In this document: positions 7,878 to 17,545 of the stretch, piece after piece
How the letters are laid out: each line of letters opens with the position of its first letter
How positions within the stretch are numbered: the first letter of the stretch is position 1
From: Pseudomonadales bacterium
Lineage (GTDB): Bacteria > Pseudomonadota > Gammaproteobacteria > Pseudomonadales > UBA5518
Assembly (NCBI GenBank): GCA_022072145.1
Contig: JAJVIG010000005.1
Span: 186,001-250,000, forward strand
Length of the DNA stretch: 64,000 nt
Direction: 5' to 3'
The notes under the pieces: model-generated
Seen by the model: the letters and a program-made list of their open reading frames with translations, nothing else
What the model was told of the DNA's origin: nothing
Database searches by the model: none
Program-made: the position numbers and the translations under genes

Positions 7878-9545
7878 ATGCGGAGCATGGAACTGGTCGA
7901 ACGGGCACGCGATGCTGCGGGTATGCCGCAGTCGATGGGTTCGCCCGCGCACGGCAGCGTCAACGCGCTGCTCGCGGCCGCGGTGGCGCGTTTCGGCGAC
8001 AGGCCCGCGCTGAGCGGTTTCCGGCACACGTTGAGCTTCCGGGAACTGGACCGGCTGTCGGGGGCGTTCGCGTCGTGGCTGCAGCACCACACCGACCTGC
8101 AGCCAGGGGATCGCATCGCGATCCAGATGCCGAACCTGCTGCAGTATCCGGTGGTGGCCCTCGGCGCCCTGCGTGCCGGACTGATCGTGGTCAACACGAA
8201 CCCGCTGTACACCGCGCGCGAGATGGAGCACCAGTTCCGCGACTCGGGCGCGCGCGCGCTGGTCGTGATGGCGAACATGGCGGCCGCGGCGGCGGCGGTG
8301 CTGCCGCACAGCGAGATCCGCCACGTGGTGGTCACCGAGGTCGCCGACCTGCATCCCTTCCCGCATCGCGTGCTGCTGAACGCCGGGGCGCGCTACATGA
8401 AGAAGATGGTGCCGGCCTACCACATCCCCGGCGCCGTCGCGCTGCGGCGCGCGCTCGCGCTCGGCGCCCGGCGCGCGCACCGCGAGGCGCAGCCGGCGCG
8501 TGAGGACGTCGCGATCCTGCAGTACACGGGCGGCACCACCGGCGTGTCGAAGGGGGCGATGCTCTCGCACGCCAACGTGGTCGACAACGTGCAGCAGGCC
8601 GGGGTGCTGTTCTCCACCTACGACTTCCGCGAGGGGGAGGAAACACTGCTGCTGCCGTTGCCCCTGTACCACATCTATGCGTTCAACGCCTGCCTGGGAA
8701 TGATTGCGCGCGGGGCGCGCACCTGCCTGGTTGCGAACCCGCGCGACCTGCCGGCGCTGGTCGGGGAATTCGCCCGCGAACGCCCCACCGGCTTCGCCGG
8801 CCTGAACACGCTGTTCGTCGCGCTATGCAACAACGAGCAATTCCGCGCGCTGGATTTCTCGTCGCTGAAGCTCACCATGTCCGGCGGCATGGCGCTGACG
8901 ATGGACGCCGCCAAACGCTGGAAGGAAGCCACCGGGGTCGACATCGTCGAGGGCTACGGCATGACCGAGACCTCGCCGGTGATCTCGCTGAACCCCGTGC
9001 ATGCGAACCGGCTCGGCACCATCGGCCTGCCGGTGCCCTCGACCGAGGTGCGCATCGTCGACGACGCCGGCAACGAGGTCGAGGCCGGGCAGCCCGGTGA
9101 ACTCGTGGTCCGCGGCCCGCAGGTGATGCTGGGGTACTGGAACCGGCCCGACGAGACGGCGAAGGTCATGAGCGACGGTGGCTGGCTGCACACCGGTGAC
9201 GTGGCGATCGTGACCGCGGAGGGCTACCTGAAGATCGTCGATCGCAAGAAAGACATGATCGTCGTCTCCGGTTTCAACGTGTACCCGAACGAGATCGAGG
9301 ACGTCGTGGTTGCACACCCGGATGTGCTCGAATGCGCCGCGGTGGGCATCGCGGATCCGCGCACCGGCGAGGCCGTGCGTGTGTTCGTGGTACCGCGCAA
9401 TCCCTCGCTGACCGAGCAGCAACTGCGTGAGTACTGCCGCCAGAACCTCACCGGCTACAAGATGCCGCGCGACTTCGTGTTCCGCGACGAGTTGCCGAAG
9501 TCGAACGTGGGCAAGATCCTGCGTCGCGAACTGCGCGACCGATGA
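7878..9545 (+). CDS. fadD: Long-chain fatty acid-CoA ligase (AMP-binding)
   Basis: A 555-residue acyl-adenylate-forming enzyme, close in length to FadD of E. coli. Motifs in order: P-loop YTGGTTGVSKGAMLSH near residue 216, GYGMTETSPV, GWLHTGDVA, VDRKKDMIVVSGFNVYPNEIE and the C-terminal lysine motif KSNVGKILRREL. It activates fatty acids to acyl-CoA in the cytoplasm, at the membrane face. The start at 7878 is chosen because GGGGCACGGA precedes it. An in-frame ATG at 7887 is an alternative. A MaoC hydratase is encoded divergently. Confidence 0.9.
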   Translation: MRSMELVERARDAAGMPQSMGSPAHGSVNALLAAAVARFGDRPALSGFRHTLSFRELDRLSGAFASWLQHHTDLQPGDRIAIQMPNLLQYPVVALGALRAGLIVVNTNPLYTAREMEHQFRDSGARALVVMANMAAAAAAVLPHSEIRHVVVTEVADLHPFPHRVLLNAGARYMKKMVPAYHIPGAVALRRALALGARRAHREAQPAREDVAILQYTGGTTGVSKGAMLSHANVVDNVQQAGVLFSTYDFREGEETLLLPLPLYHIYAFNACLGMIARGARTCLVANPRDLPALVGEFARERPTGFAGLNTLFVALCNNEQFRALDFSSLKLTMSGGMALTMDAAKRWKEATGVDIVEGYGMTETSPVISLNPVHANRLGTIGLPVPSTEVRIVDDAGNEVEAGQPGELVVRGPQVMLGYWNRPDETAKVMSDGGWLHTGDVAIVTAEGYLKIVDRKKDMIVVSGFNVYPNEIEDVVVAHPDVLECAAVGIADPRTGEAVRVFVVPRNPSLTEQQLREYCRQNLTGYKMPRDFVFRDELPKSNVGKILRRELRDR

Positions 9546-9566
9546 CCCGCGGCGGATCGTGATCGC

Positions 9567-12500
9567 ATGGCCGCGAGACCGCCGCACGCGGGGACGTTTC
9601 CACCCGCGCTGCAGGAGCTGCACGCCCGCCTGGGGGAGACGCTGGGAGCGGACCGCCCGCACCTTGCGCGCCAGTTCGCGCAACTCGCCGACCTGCTGCG
9701 CCGTGGCAAGCCGCACGATCGCCTGCTGACCGGGCTGGGAGCGGCGATCGACGAATCACTGGCGCGCGTCGAGCGCCGCCGCGCGCTGCTGCCCGCGAAC
9801 ATCGAGTATCCGGCCGAGCTGCCGGTCGCGGCGGCGCGCGAACGCATCCTCGAGGCGCTGGCCGCGCACCAGGTCGTGATCCTCGCCGGCGACACCGGCT
9901 CGGGCAAGACCACGCAGTTGCCCAAGCTCTGCCTGGAACTCGGGCGCGGCGTGCGCGGCATGATCGGGCACACGCAGCCGCGGCGCATCGCCGCGCAGGC
10001 GGTGGCCGGACGCATCGCCGAGGAGCTGGGCCCCGCGGGCGCCGCGCTGGTCGCCTGGCAGGTACGGTTCGCCGACCGCTCGACCCCCGACACGCTGGTC
10101 AAGCTGATGACCGACGGCATCCTGCTCGCCGAGATCACGCACGACCGGCGCCTCGAGCGCTACGACACGATCATCATCGACGAGGCGCACGAACGCAGCC
10201 TGAACATCGATTTTCTGCTCGGCTATCTGAAGCGGCTGCTGCCGCAACGGCCCGACCTGAAGCTCGTGGTCACGTCCGCGACCATCGACGTGGAGCGTTT
10301 CGCGCGCCATTTCGCCGGTGCTCCCGTGATCGAGGTCGCCGGGCGCACCTATCCGGTCGACGTGTGGTACCGGCCGCCACCCGAGGACGAACCCGAGCTG
10401 CCGGCGGCGATCGTCGCGGCGATCGGGGAACTGATCGCGCACGAGCGCGGCAGCCCGCATGCCGGGCGCGGCGACATCCTGGTGTTCCACGCCGGCGAGC
10501 GCGACATCCGCGAAACCGCGCTCGCGCTGCGCAAATCGGGGCTGCCGCACATCGAGGTGCTGCCGCTGTATTCGCGGCTGTCGCAGGCCGAGCAGGCGCG
10601 CGTGTTGCGCCCCGGGGCGCGCGGCGGGCGGCGCATCGTGCTGGCGACCAACGTGGCCGAGACCTCGCTGACCGTTCCCGGCATCCGTTACGTGATCGAC
10701 CCCGGGCTGGCACGGATCAGCCGCTACAGCGTGCGCTCGAAGGTGCAGAGGCTGCCGATCGAGCCGATCGCGCGCGCCAGCGCCGAGCAGCGCAAGGGCC
10801 GCTGCGGTCGCCTCAGCGACGGCATCTGCGTGAGGCTGTATGCGGAGCAGGATTTCCAGGCGCGTCCGGAGTTCACCGACCCCGAGATCCTGCGCACCGG
10901 ACTCGCGTCGGTGATCCTGCAGATGCAGGCGCTCGGCTTGGGCGAGATTGCGCAGTTTCCGTTCCTGGACCCGCCCGAGGAGCGGCAAGTCAACGACGGG
11001 CTGCGGCTGCTGGAGGAACTCGGCGCGCTGGATCGCCAGCGCCGGCTCAGCACGATCGGGCGCCAGCTCGCGCGCCTGCCGGTCGATCCGCGCATCGCGC
11101 GCATGCTGATCGCCGGGGCCGGGCTCGGCGCGTTGACCGAGACGCTGGTGATCGCGGCGTTCCTGAGTGTGCAGGACCCGCGCGAGCGCCCGGTCGAGCG
11201 CCAGCAGGCGGCCGACGAGAGCCATCGGCGCTTCGCGTGCCCGAGCTCGGATTTCGTGTCGGTGCTGCGCCTGTGGGAGTACGTCGAGGAGCGCCGCCAG
11301 GCACTGAACGCCAGCCAGTGGCGGCGGCTGTGCCAGCGCGAGTTCCTGTCGTTCCTGCGCCTGCGCGAGTGGCGTGACATCCATCACCAGTTGCGGCTGG
11401 TGTGCCGCGAGCTCGGGCTGGCGGAAAACCACGAAGCCGCCAGCGAGGAGACGCTGCATCGCGCGCTGCTCGCCGGGCTGGTCACGCACATCGGCACGCG
11501 CGGCGAGGAGCGCGACTACGAAGGTGTGCGCGGCCGGCGCTTCGCGATCCATCCGGGCTCCTTCGTGTTCCGCAAGTCGCCGAAGTGGGTGGTCGCGGCA
11601 GAACTGGTGGAGACCACGCGCATCTACGCGCGCGGCGTGGCCGCGATCGAGCCGGAGTGGGTGCTGCCGTGGGCCGAGCACCTCGTCAAGCGCGAGCACC
11701 ACTCGCCGCACTGGTCGGTGCGCGCCGGCAAGGTGCTCGCCAACGAGCGGGTCCGCCTGTTCGGGCTGGTGCTCAGCGATCGCGGCAACGTCGATTACGG
11801 GCGCATCGATGCCGTCGAGGCACGCCGCATCTTCCTCCAGAGCGCGCTGGTCGAGGGCGACTACCGCAGCCGCCAGCGCTTCTGGCAGCACAACCGCGGG
11901 CTGCTCATGGAGATCGAGGCGCTCGAGGCCAAGGGCCGCCGGCGTGACCTGCTGGTCGACGACCGCGTGATCTTCGAATTCTACGACGAGCGCCTGCCGG
12001 CCGAGGTGCACGACCATCCCTCGCTGGAGAAATGGCTGCGCGCGGCGCTGGCGCGCGACGCCGATGTGCTGTGCATGCAGCGCGAGACGCTGTTGCGCCG
12101 CCTCGACGCGACGCCTGGGGCCGCGCAGTTTCCCGACCAGCTCGCGTGGGGCGAGCTGCGCGTGCCGCTGGTCTACCGCTACGAACCCGGGCACCCGGCC
12201 GACGGGGTGAGCGCGGTGGTGCCGCTCGCCTTGCTCGACCAGTTCCCTCGCCACCTGCCCGAATGGCTGGTGCCCGGATTGCTGCGCGACAAGGCGATCG
12301 CGCTGCTTAAGGCCTTGCCGAAGCAGTACCGCAGGACGCTGGTGCCGGTGCCCGACACCGTCGATGCGCTGCTGCCGCGGCTGCAGGCGGCCGACACGCC
12401 GCTGGCCGAGGCGCTCGGCGCGCTGCTGACACGCGAGCGCGGCGTGCTGGTGCCGCGCGAGGCCTGGCAGGAGGCGGTGCTGGATCCGTTCTATCGAATG

Positions 12501-13496
12501 AACCTGCGCGTCTGCGATGCCGACGGCGCGGTGGTCGCCGAGGGGCGCGACATCGCCGCGATCCGCCTCGCGCTCGCCCCGCGCGTGAAGACCGAGGTGC
12601 AGCGCGCCGCGCCGGCGCGTTTCGCACGCAGTGGCATCACGCACTGGGACTTCGGGGCGCTGCCCGAGGTGGTGCGGGTGGCCGGCAAGGCGCTCGACGT
12701 GCCCGGTTATACGGCGCTCTGCGACGCCGGCGAGTCGGTCGCGACCGAGACCTTTGCAGACGCCGCCGAAGCGCGCTGCGCGCACCGCGCTGGAGTGCGC
12801 CGGCTGCTGCTGCTCGAGTGCGCGCAGGCGGCGTCGTGGTTACGGCGCAACCTGCTGAAGGATGCGCGGATAGGGTTGCAGTGGGGGGCGGGCTTCGACC
12901 GTGGCGCGCTGGTGGAAGACCTGCTGCTCGGCGCCATCGACGCCTGCCTGCCGGCGGACGACGCCGCGCTGCCTCGCGATCCGGAGGCATGGGCCGCACT
13001 GCTCGCGCGCGCCCGCAAGGACATCACATCGTGCGCGAGCACGCTCGAGCGACTGCTCGCGCGCATCGCCGCCCAGCGCCACGCGATCCAGTCGCAGCGC
13101 GCGGTGCTCGCGAAGCCGGCCTTCGAGGCCAGCCGCCGTGACATCGAGGCGCAGCTCGCCGCGCTGTTCGCGCCGGGGTTCCTGTACCGCACGCCGGCGC
13201 GCTGGCTGGACCGTCTGCCGGTCTATCTGGAAGCCATCGCGGTACGGCTCGAGAAACTGCCGCTCAGGTTGCCGCGCGATATCGAGGCGGTGCGCGAGCT
13301 CGAGGCGCTGCGCACGCGCCTGGACCGCCACCTGGAACACCATCCCGGCGTGGCGGCCGCCGCGCGCGTGGCCGACTACCGCTGGATGATCGAGGAATAC
13401 CGCATCTCGCTGTTTGCGCAGCAGCTGGGCACGCTGACGCCGGTGTCGGCCAAGCGGCTGGACAAGCTGTGGGAGGAACTCGTCGCACGGCGCTGA
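9567..13496 (+). CDS. hrpA: ATP-dependent RNA helicase HrpA (DEAH box)
   Basis: A 1309-residue DEAH-box helicase, essentially the length of E. coli HrpA (1300). Motif I is GDTGSGKTTQ near residue 108, motif II DEAH near residue 205, motif III SAT, motif V ATNVAETSLTVPGI and motif VI QRKGRCGRLSDG. The helicase-associated HA2 domain follows. The long C-terminal region (roughly residues 650-1300) corresponds to the DUF3418 extension seen only in HrpA. HrpA acts on mRNA and stalled ribosomes. It starts 21 bp after the acyl-CoA synthetase stop, so co-transcription is likely although the functions are unrelated. Confidence 0.95.
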   Translation: MAARPPHAGTFPPALQELHARLGETLGADRPHLARQFAQLADLLRRGKPHDRLLTGLGAAIDESLARVERRRALLPANIEYPAELPVAAARERILEALAAHQVVILAGDTGSGKTTQLPKLCLELGRGVRGMIGHTQPRRIAAQAVAGRIAEELGPAGAALVAWQVRFADRSTPDTLVKLMTDGILLAEITHDRRLERYDTIIIDEAHERSLNIDFLLGYLKRLLPQRPDLKLVVTSATIDVERFARHFAGAPVIEVAGRTYPVDVWYRPPPEDEPELPAAIVAAIGELIAHERGSPHAGRGDILVFHAGERDIRETALALRKSGLPHIEVLPLYSRLSQAEQARVLRPGARGGRRIVLATNVAETSLTVPGIRYVIDPGLARISRYSVRSKVQRLPIEPIARASAEQRKGRCGRLSDGICVRLYAEQDFQARPEFTDPEILRTGLASVILQMQALGLGEIAQFPFLDPPEERQVNDGLRLLEELGALDRQRRLSTIGRQLARLPVDPRIARMLIAGAGLGALTETLVIAAFLSVQDPRERPVERQQAADESHRRFACPSSDFVSVLRLWEYVEERRQALNASQWRRLCQREFLSFLRLREWRDIHHQLRLVCRELGLAENHEAASEETLHRALLAGLVTHIGTRGEERDYEGVRGRRFAIHPGSFVFRKSPKWVVAAELVETTRIYARGVAAIEPEWVLPWAEHLVKREHHSPHWSVRAGKVLANERVRLFGLVLSDRGNVDYGRIDAVEARRIFLQSALVEGDYRSRQRFWQHNRGLLMEIEALEAKGRRRDLLVDDRVIFEFYDERLPAEVHDHPSLEKWLRAALARDADVLCMQRETLLRRLDATPGAAQFPDQLAWGELRVPLVYRYEPGHPADGVSAVVPLALLDQFPRHLPEWLVPGLLRDKAIALLKALPKQYRRTLVPVPDTVDALLPRLQAADTPLAEALGALLTRERGVLVPREAWQEAVLDPFYRMNLRVCDADGAVVAEGRDIAAIRLALAPRVKTEVQRAAPARFARSGITHWDFGALPEVVRVAGKALDVPGYTALCDAGESVATETFADAAEARCAHRAGVRRLLLLECAQAASWLRRNLLKDARIGLQWGAGFDRGALVEDLLLGAIDACLPADDAALPRDPEAWAALLARARKDITSCASTLERLLARIAAQRHAIQSQRAVLAKPAFEASRRDIEAQLAALFAPGFLYRTPARWLDRLPVYLEAIAVRLEKLPLRLPRDIEAVRELEALRTRLDRHLEHHPGVAAAARVADYRWMIEEYRISLFAQQLGTLTPVSAKRLDKLWEELVARR

Positions 13497-13590
13497 GGCG
13501 CCGGCGGGGCAGGGGGCGATCGGCTACACTTGCCTCCCGAACCCCAGCCGATGTGTGTCGATGGCCGCCCCCCTCAGACAGGAATCCTCG

Positions 13591-14469
13591 ATGGTCCCCG
13601 TGACCGGCAAGGTGCAGTTGCACCTGCGCCGGCTGTGGTGCGGCGACAAGGGCCGCGGCGAGCCGGTGCTGATGCTGCACGGTGCGGCCGAGGACGGACA
13701 CATCTTCTACTCGCATTCGGGGCTGGGGCTGGCCAGCTGGCTGGCGCGCAACGGCTGCGAGGTCTTCGTGCCGGACCTGCGTGGCAAGGGCAAGAGTTGG
13801 CCCGCGATCAACCAGCACAGCGATTTCGGCTTCCATGAGGTCGTCACCGAAGACATTCCGGCGCTGGCCGCCGCGGTGGCGCGCTGCGCCGGCGGGCGCG
13901 AGCAGACCTGGATCACGCACTCGCTCGGTGGCGCGCTGGCCGCTGCGGCGATCGCGCGCAGCGGCCCGGAGGCGCTCGGCGTGCGCCAGCTCGCGCATTT
14001 TGCCGCACGCCGGCGTATCCGCGCGGGTGGGCTGCGGCGGCGGCTGCTGGTCGATCTGTTGTGGCGCCGGATCGGGCGTATCGCGGTGGCGGTCGAAGGC
14101 TACCTGCCGGCGCCCGCGCTGCGTCTCGGGACCGCGCGCGAGTCACGGCGCTGCTTCCTGGACGGGCTGCGCTGGGCGCGCGAGGAAGCGTGGCTCGATC
14201 CGGAGGACGGTTTCGACTACGGCTCCACGCTCGCCGCCGGCGTGTGGCCGCGCAGCCTGTACTTCGCCTCGGCCGCCGATCGCGCGTTCGGACATCCCGA
14301 GGACGTACGCGATTTCATGCACGAGATCGGTCATCATGACGGCCGCATGCTCATTGTGGGCAGCGCCGCCGGTGGTGGCGGCGACTACTCGCACACGGGG
14401 CTGCTGGTGCATCCGGAGGCGGAAAGCGAGCTGTTTCCGCAACTGCTGGACTGGATGCGCGAGGACTGA
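13591..14469 (+). CDS. Alpha/beta-fold hydrolase
   Basis: A 292-residue alpha/beta hydrolase. An oxyanion-type HG follows the first strand (PVLMLHGAAEDGHIF), VPDLRGKGKS follows strand 4, and the nucleophile elbow is THSLGGAL with Ser111. The probable acid/His region lies near the C-terminus (GSAAGGGGDYSHTGLLV). Substrate unknown; the arrangement resembles esterases and lipases of small lipids. ATG 13591 is chosen for the ACAGGAA six bases upstream. In-frame GTG 13555 and ATG 13561 are possible alternatives that would add up to 12 residues. A TACACT box at 13525-13530 may be the -10 element. Confidence 0.8.
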   Translation: MVPVTGKVQLHLRRLWCGDKGRGEPVLMLHGAAEDGHIFYSHSGLGLASWLARNGCEVFVPDLRGKGKSWPAINQHSDFGFHEVVTEDIPALAAAVARCAGGREQTWITHSLGGALAAAAIARSGPEALGVRQLAHFAARRRIRAGGLRRRLLVDLLWRRIGRIAVAVEGYLPAPALRLGTARESRRCFLDGLRWAREEAWLDPEDGFDYGSTLAAGVWPRSLYFASAADRAFGHPEDVRDFMHEIGHHDGRMLIVGSAAGGGGDYSHTGLLVHPEAESELFPQLLDWMRED

Positions 14470-14533
14470 CGGGGCGGGGTGCTGCGTGCCCGCGTGCTAG
14501 ACTGCACGCGCTGTGAAAGACGGATGTGAGACG

Positions 14534-15256
14534 ATGGACACGAGACGAACAGGCATCAGCGCACTGCTGGGTGCCGCACTGCTGCTCGGCGCGCTGGCGG
14601 CGCGCGCGAACGACACCCCCGCCGATCCGTGGGAAGGCTTCAACCGCCGCGTGTTCGCGTTCAACGAGTTCATGGACCGCACGCTGCTCGAGCCCGTGGC
14701 CAGCGGCTACCAGGCGGTGACACCGGGCTTCGTCGATGTGGGCGTCAGCAACTTCTTCGCCAACCTCGGCGAGGTGCCCAGCTTCGTCAACCATGTACTG
14801 CAGGGCCGTGTCGCCGACGCGGGGCTCGATGCGGGGCGCTTCGCGGTCAACACCACGCTCGGTATCGCGGGGCTGTTCGACGTTGCGAGCAGGATGGGGA
14901 TCCAGCAGAAGAGCACCGACTTCGGCGTCACGCTGGGGCGTTGGGGCGTGGACCCGGGACCGTATCTGGTGCTGCCGCTGCTCGGCCCGTGCACGGTGCG
15001 CGACGGCGTGGGCCGCGGTGGCGACTGGTTCCTCACACCGGTCAATCACGTCGACGACGACACCGCGCGCTGGTCGCTGCGCGCGCTGGACACCGTCGAT
15101 ACGCGAGCCGACCTGTTCGCCACCGAGGAACTGATCACCGGCGACCGCTACGCGTTCCTGCGTAACCTGTACCTGAAGCGGCGCGTGTTCCTGATCGACG
15201 ACGGCCCGGCCGAGGCCGATTTCGACGACGATTTCGACGAGGATTTCGACCCGTAG
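14534..15256 (+). CDS. mlaA: MlaA (VacJ) family outer-membrane phospholipid transport protein, without lipobox
   Basis: A 240-residue MlaA/VacJ family member. The family signature is plain: DPWEGFNRRVFAFNEFMD near the start, then FFANLGEVPSFVNHVLQG, AGRFAVNTTLGIAGLFDVAS, STDFGVTLGRWGVDPGPYLVLPLLGPCTVRDGVG and RALDTVDTRADL. MlaA normally is a lipoprotein that removes mislocalised phospholipid from the outer leaflet. Here the leader (MDTRRTGISALLGAALLLGALAARA) ends in ARA-N with no cysteine, so it looks like a signal peptidase I substrate. The tail is very acidic (DFDDDFDEDFDP). The TAG stop is provided by the GTAG of a repeat. Confidence 0.9.
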   Translation: MDTRRTGISALLGAALLLGALAARANDTPADPWEGFNRRVFAFNEFMDRTLLEPVASGYQAVTPGFVDVGVSNFFANLGEVPSFVNHVLQGRVADAGLDAGRFAVNTTLGIAGLFDVASRMGIQQKSTDFGVTLGRWGVDPGPYLVLPLLGPCTVRDGVGRGGDWFLTPVNHVDDDTARWSLRALDTVDTRADLFATEELITGDRYAFLRNLYLKRRVFLIDDGPAEADFDDDFDEDFDP

Positions 15257-15332
15257 GTCCGGGCTGTGCCCGGACATTGTTCGGCCACAGGCCGAACCTG
15301 CGCGGACATGTGTTCGGCCATGGGGCGAACCT
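15252..15332. repeat. GTAG-headed hairpin repeats (cluster 2)
   Basis: A type A hairpin starting at the GTAG that ends the MlaA gene is followed by an inverted type B hairpin. A decayed third copy follows in which the stem pairing is partly lost (TTCGGCCATGGGGCGAA). The cluster separates mlaA from the amidohydrolase on the same strand and may terminate or attenuate transcription between them. Confidence 0.85.
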
Positions 15333-15349
15333 GTGCGAACGGTGAACAT

Positions 15350-17356
15350 ATGCGACTGCCGGTGCTGATCCTGCTGCTCGTGTTCGGTCACGCCGTCGCC
15401 GCGCCGTCGCCGCCCGACAGCGTGTATTACAACGCTTACGTGTACACTGCGGATCCCTCGCGGCGCGTCGCGCAGGCGGTCGCGGTTCGAGGTGACGAAA
15501 TCGTTGCGGTAGGCGATACGGCAAGCGTGCTCGCGCTCGCCGGGCCCGCCACCGAACGCGTCGATCTGCGCGGGCGCATGATGATGCCCGGGCTGCAGGA
15601 TGCACACATCCATGCGCTCGGCATCGTGCCCGGTGCCGGCTGCGACCTCGACAACCGCCCGCTGTCGCTGGCGGAACTCGCGCGTTTCGTCGCCGACTGT
15701 GATCGTGGCGCGCCCGGTGGCGTGCGCGAGCTGCTGCTGGTGCGGCAGTGGAACTACGCGCAGGGCAATGCGCCCGCCGCCGGACTTCGGAACCTGCGCG
15801 AGGCGCTGGATGCGGCCAGCCGTTCCCGCCCGATCGTGCTGCTCGGCAGCGATGGGCACCACGGTGGTGCCAACTCGCTGGCGCTGGCGCGCGCGCGCGC
15901 TCCCGACGGCACGCACATCGGCTTGTCGGCGGCCACGCTGCAGAGTGTCTTCGCCGGGTACCGCGAGTTCGTCGGTGTCGATGCGCACGGCGAGCCCGAT
16001 GGCAGCGTCAACGAGGAGGCGCGCGATCTGATCCATCCGGCCACGCTGGTCGAAACGATCGGTGTGCCGGCGGACGAGGATCTGCCGCAGGTCGCCCGCC
16101 TGCTGCTCCAGTCCGGGATCACCTCGATCCTCGATCCGACGGCCACGCCGCCGACGCTGGAGCTCTACCGGCGCCTGATCGCCGCGGGTGCCGTCGTTCC
16201 GCGCATCGCGGTCGCGCTGTACCTGGATCCGCGCGAATTCCGCTCGCACGCGGACGGACCGATCGATGTTGCCGCCATGGTCGAGCGAGCGCACCGGTTG
16301 CGCGCCGAGTGGTCCGGCGCGCGGGGGCTGCGCATCGTCGCGACCAAGCTCTTCGTCGACGGCGTGCTCGAAGGCAATCCGCTGGCCGATCCACCCGCGC
16401 TGCCGAACGCCGCGCTGGTGGAGCCGTACCTGCAGCCGCGGTTCCGCTACGATGCCGCACTTGGCATGCCATATCCGGTGGGCTACGTCGACACCGGATC
16501 CGATATCTGCCGCGAGGTGCAGGCGAAGCCCGATGCGTGGCGCACGGTGGAGCGGCGTGAGCGCTTCCGTGCGCGCCACGGCTTCCTGCCGGCGCAGTGC
16601 GCACTCGGCAGCGGTGTGCTCATGCTGAGCGAGTCCTTCGTGCGCGACTACGTGATCGCGATGGGCCGGGACGGTTTCGCGGTGCACGCGCACGCGATCG
16701 GTGACCGCGCGGTGCGCGTGGCGCTCGCTGGCTTCGAGGCGGCGCGCGCGGCCGGGGCCGAAGGCGGGCCGCCGCACACGCTGGTGCATGCGCAGCTCGT
16801 GCATCCGGCGGATCGGCGACGCATCGGTGCCATGGGAACACCCGTGGTATTCACGTTCGCGTGGGCGGTCGGGGATCCCGCCTACGACATGAGTGTGATT
16901 CCGTTCATCGACCGCATCGACGGCGCAGGGGGGCTGTACCGTCCGGACGGCTACTATCTGCGCAACGCCTATCCGGCCGCGAGCATCGCGGCCGCGGGCG
17001 GACGGGTCGTGGCCGGCAGCGACGCGCCGGTCGACACCCGCGATCCGCGGCCATTTCGCAACGTCGAGGCGGCGCTGACGCGCCGCGCCGACGGCGGTCC
17101 GCCGCTCAATCCCGTCGAGGTGCTCGACATCCACGCGGCGATTGCGGCGTACACGCGCCACGCGGCCGTGGTTCTCGGTCAGGACGAGCGCAGCGGCACC
17201 ATCACGGCCGGGAAACAGGCCGACCTGATCGTGCTGGACCGCAACATCGTCGAGCTGGCCGAGCGCGGACGCAGCGAGCGCATCGGCGGCACGCGGGTGT
17301 TGCTGACCCTGGTCGGCGGGCGGCCCGTCCATCGGGATCCACCTTTCATTCACTGA
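15350..17356 (+). CDS. Exported amidohydrolase (YtcJ-like)
   Basis: A 668-residue metal-dependent amidohydrolase of the YtcJ/NfdA group. It has a signal peptide (MRLPVLILLLVFGHAVA) and then the amidohydrolase start: VYYNAYVYTADPSRRVAQAVAVRGDEIVAVG. Metal-site motifs are MMMPGLQDAHIHALG, VHAHAIGDRAV, LVHAQLVHP and AGSDAPVDTRDP, ending with GKQADLIVLDRN. Such enzymes hydrolyse N-acyl or amide bonds; the substrate is unknown. The ATG at 15350 is used because the upstream part of the frame runs through the hairpin repeats. The signal peptide implies a periplasmic or secreted enzyme. Confidence 0.88.
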   Translation: MRLPVLILLLVFGHAVAAPSPPDSVYYNAYVYTADPSRRVAQAVAVRGDEIVAVGDTASVLALAGPATERVDLRGRMMMPGLQDAHIHALGIVPGAGCDLDNRPLSLAELARFVADCDRGAPGGVRELLLVRQWNYAQGNAPAAGLRNLREALDAASRSRPIVLLGSDGHHGGANSLALARARAPDGTHIGLSAATLQSVFAGYREFVGVDAHGEPDGSVNEEARDLIHPATLVETIGVPADEDLPQVARLLLQSGITSILDPTATPPTLELYRRLIAAGAVVPRIAVALYLDPREFRSHADGPIDVAAMVERAHRLRAEWSGARGLRIVATKLFVDGVLEGNPLADPPALPNAALVEPYLQPRFRYDAALGMPYPVGYVDTGSDICREVQAKPDAWRTVERRERFRARHGFLPAQCALGSGVLMLSESFVRDYVIAMGRDGFAVHAHAIGDRAVRVALAGFEAARAAGAEGGPPHTLVHAQLVHPADRRRIGAMGTPVVFTFAWAVGDPAYDMSVIPFIDRIDGAGGLYRPDGYYLRNAYPAASIAAAGGRVVAGSDAPVDTRDPRPFRNVEAALTRRADGGPPLNPVEVLDIHAAIAAYTRHAAVVLGQDERSGTITAGKQADLIVLDRNIVELAERGRSERIGGTRVLLTLVGGRPVHRDPPFIH

Positions 17357-17503
17357 ACTGCAGACGCCCTCACAACAAAGTTTCGAGGCGACCGCGGCAG
17401 GCACTAGGCGCGGGCCGGAATTCGTTCTAGGCTTCGTCGACGGTGCGGGACTACGGAGCGGTTCGGCACGCTCGCGCGATCGACCGAGAACACGAACACC
17501 AAC

Positions 17504-17526
17504 GGCCTTGGCGCCGGCGCCAGGCC
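17504..17526 (+). promoter_or_regulatory. Near-perfect hairpin in the RTX gene leader
   Basis: GGCC-T-TGGCGCC is followed immediately by its complement GGCGCCA-GGCC, making an 11-pair stem with one bulge and almost no loop. It ends 5 bp before an in-frame ATG (17531) and 7 bp before the GGAGAG that serves the ATG at 17546. It could be an operator or an RNA hairpin affecting translation. Confidence 0.45.
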
Positions 17527-17545
17527 TCTCATGGAGAGACGGATC

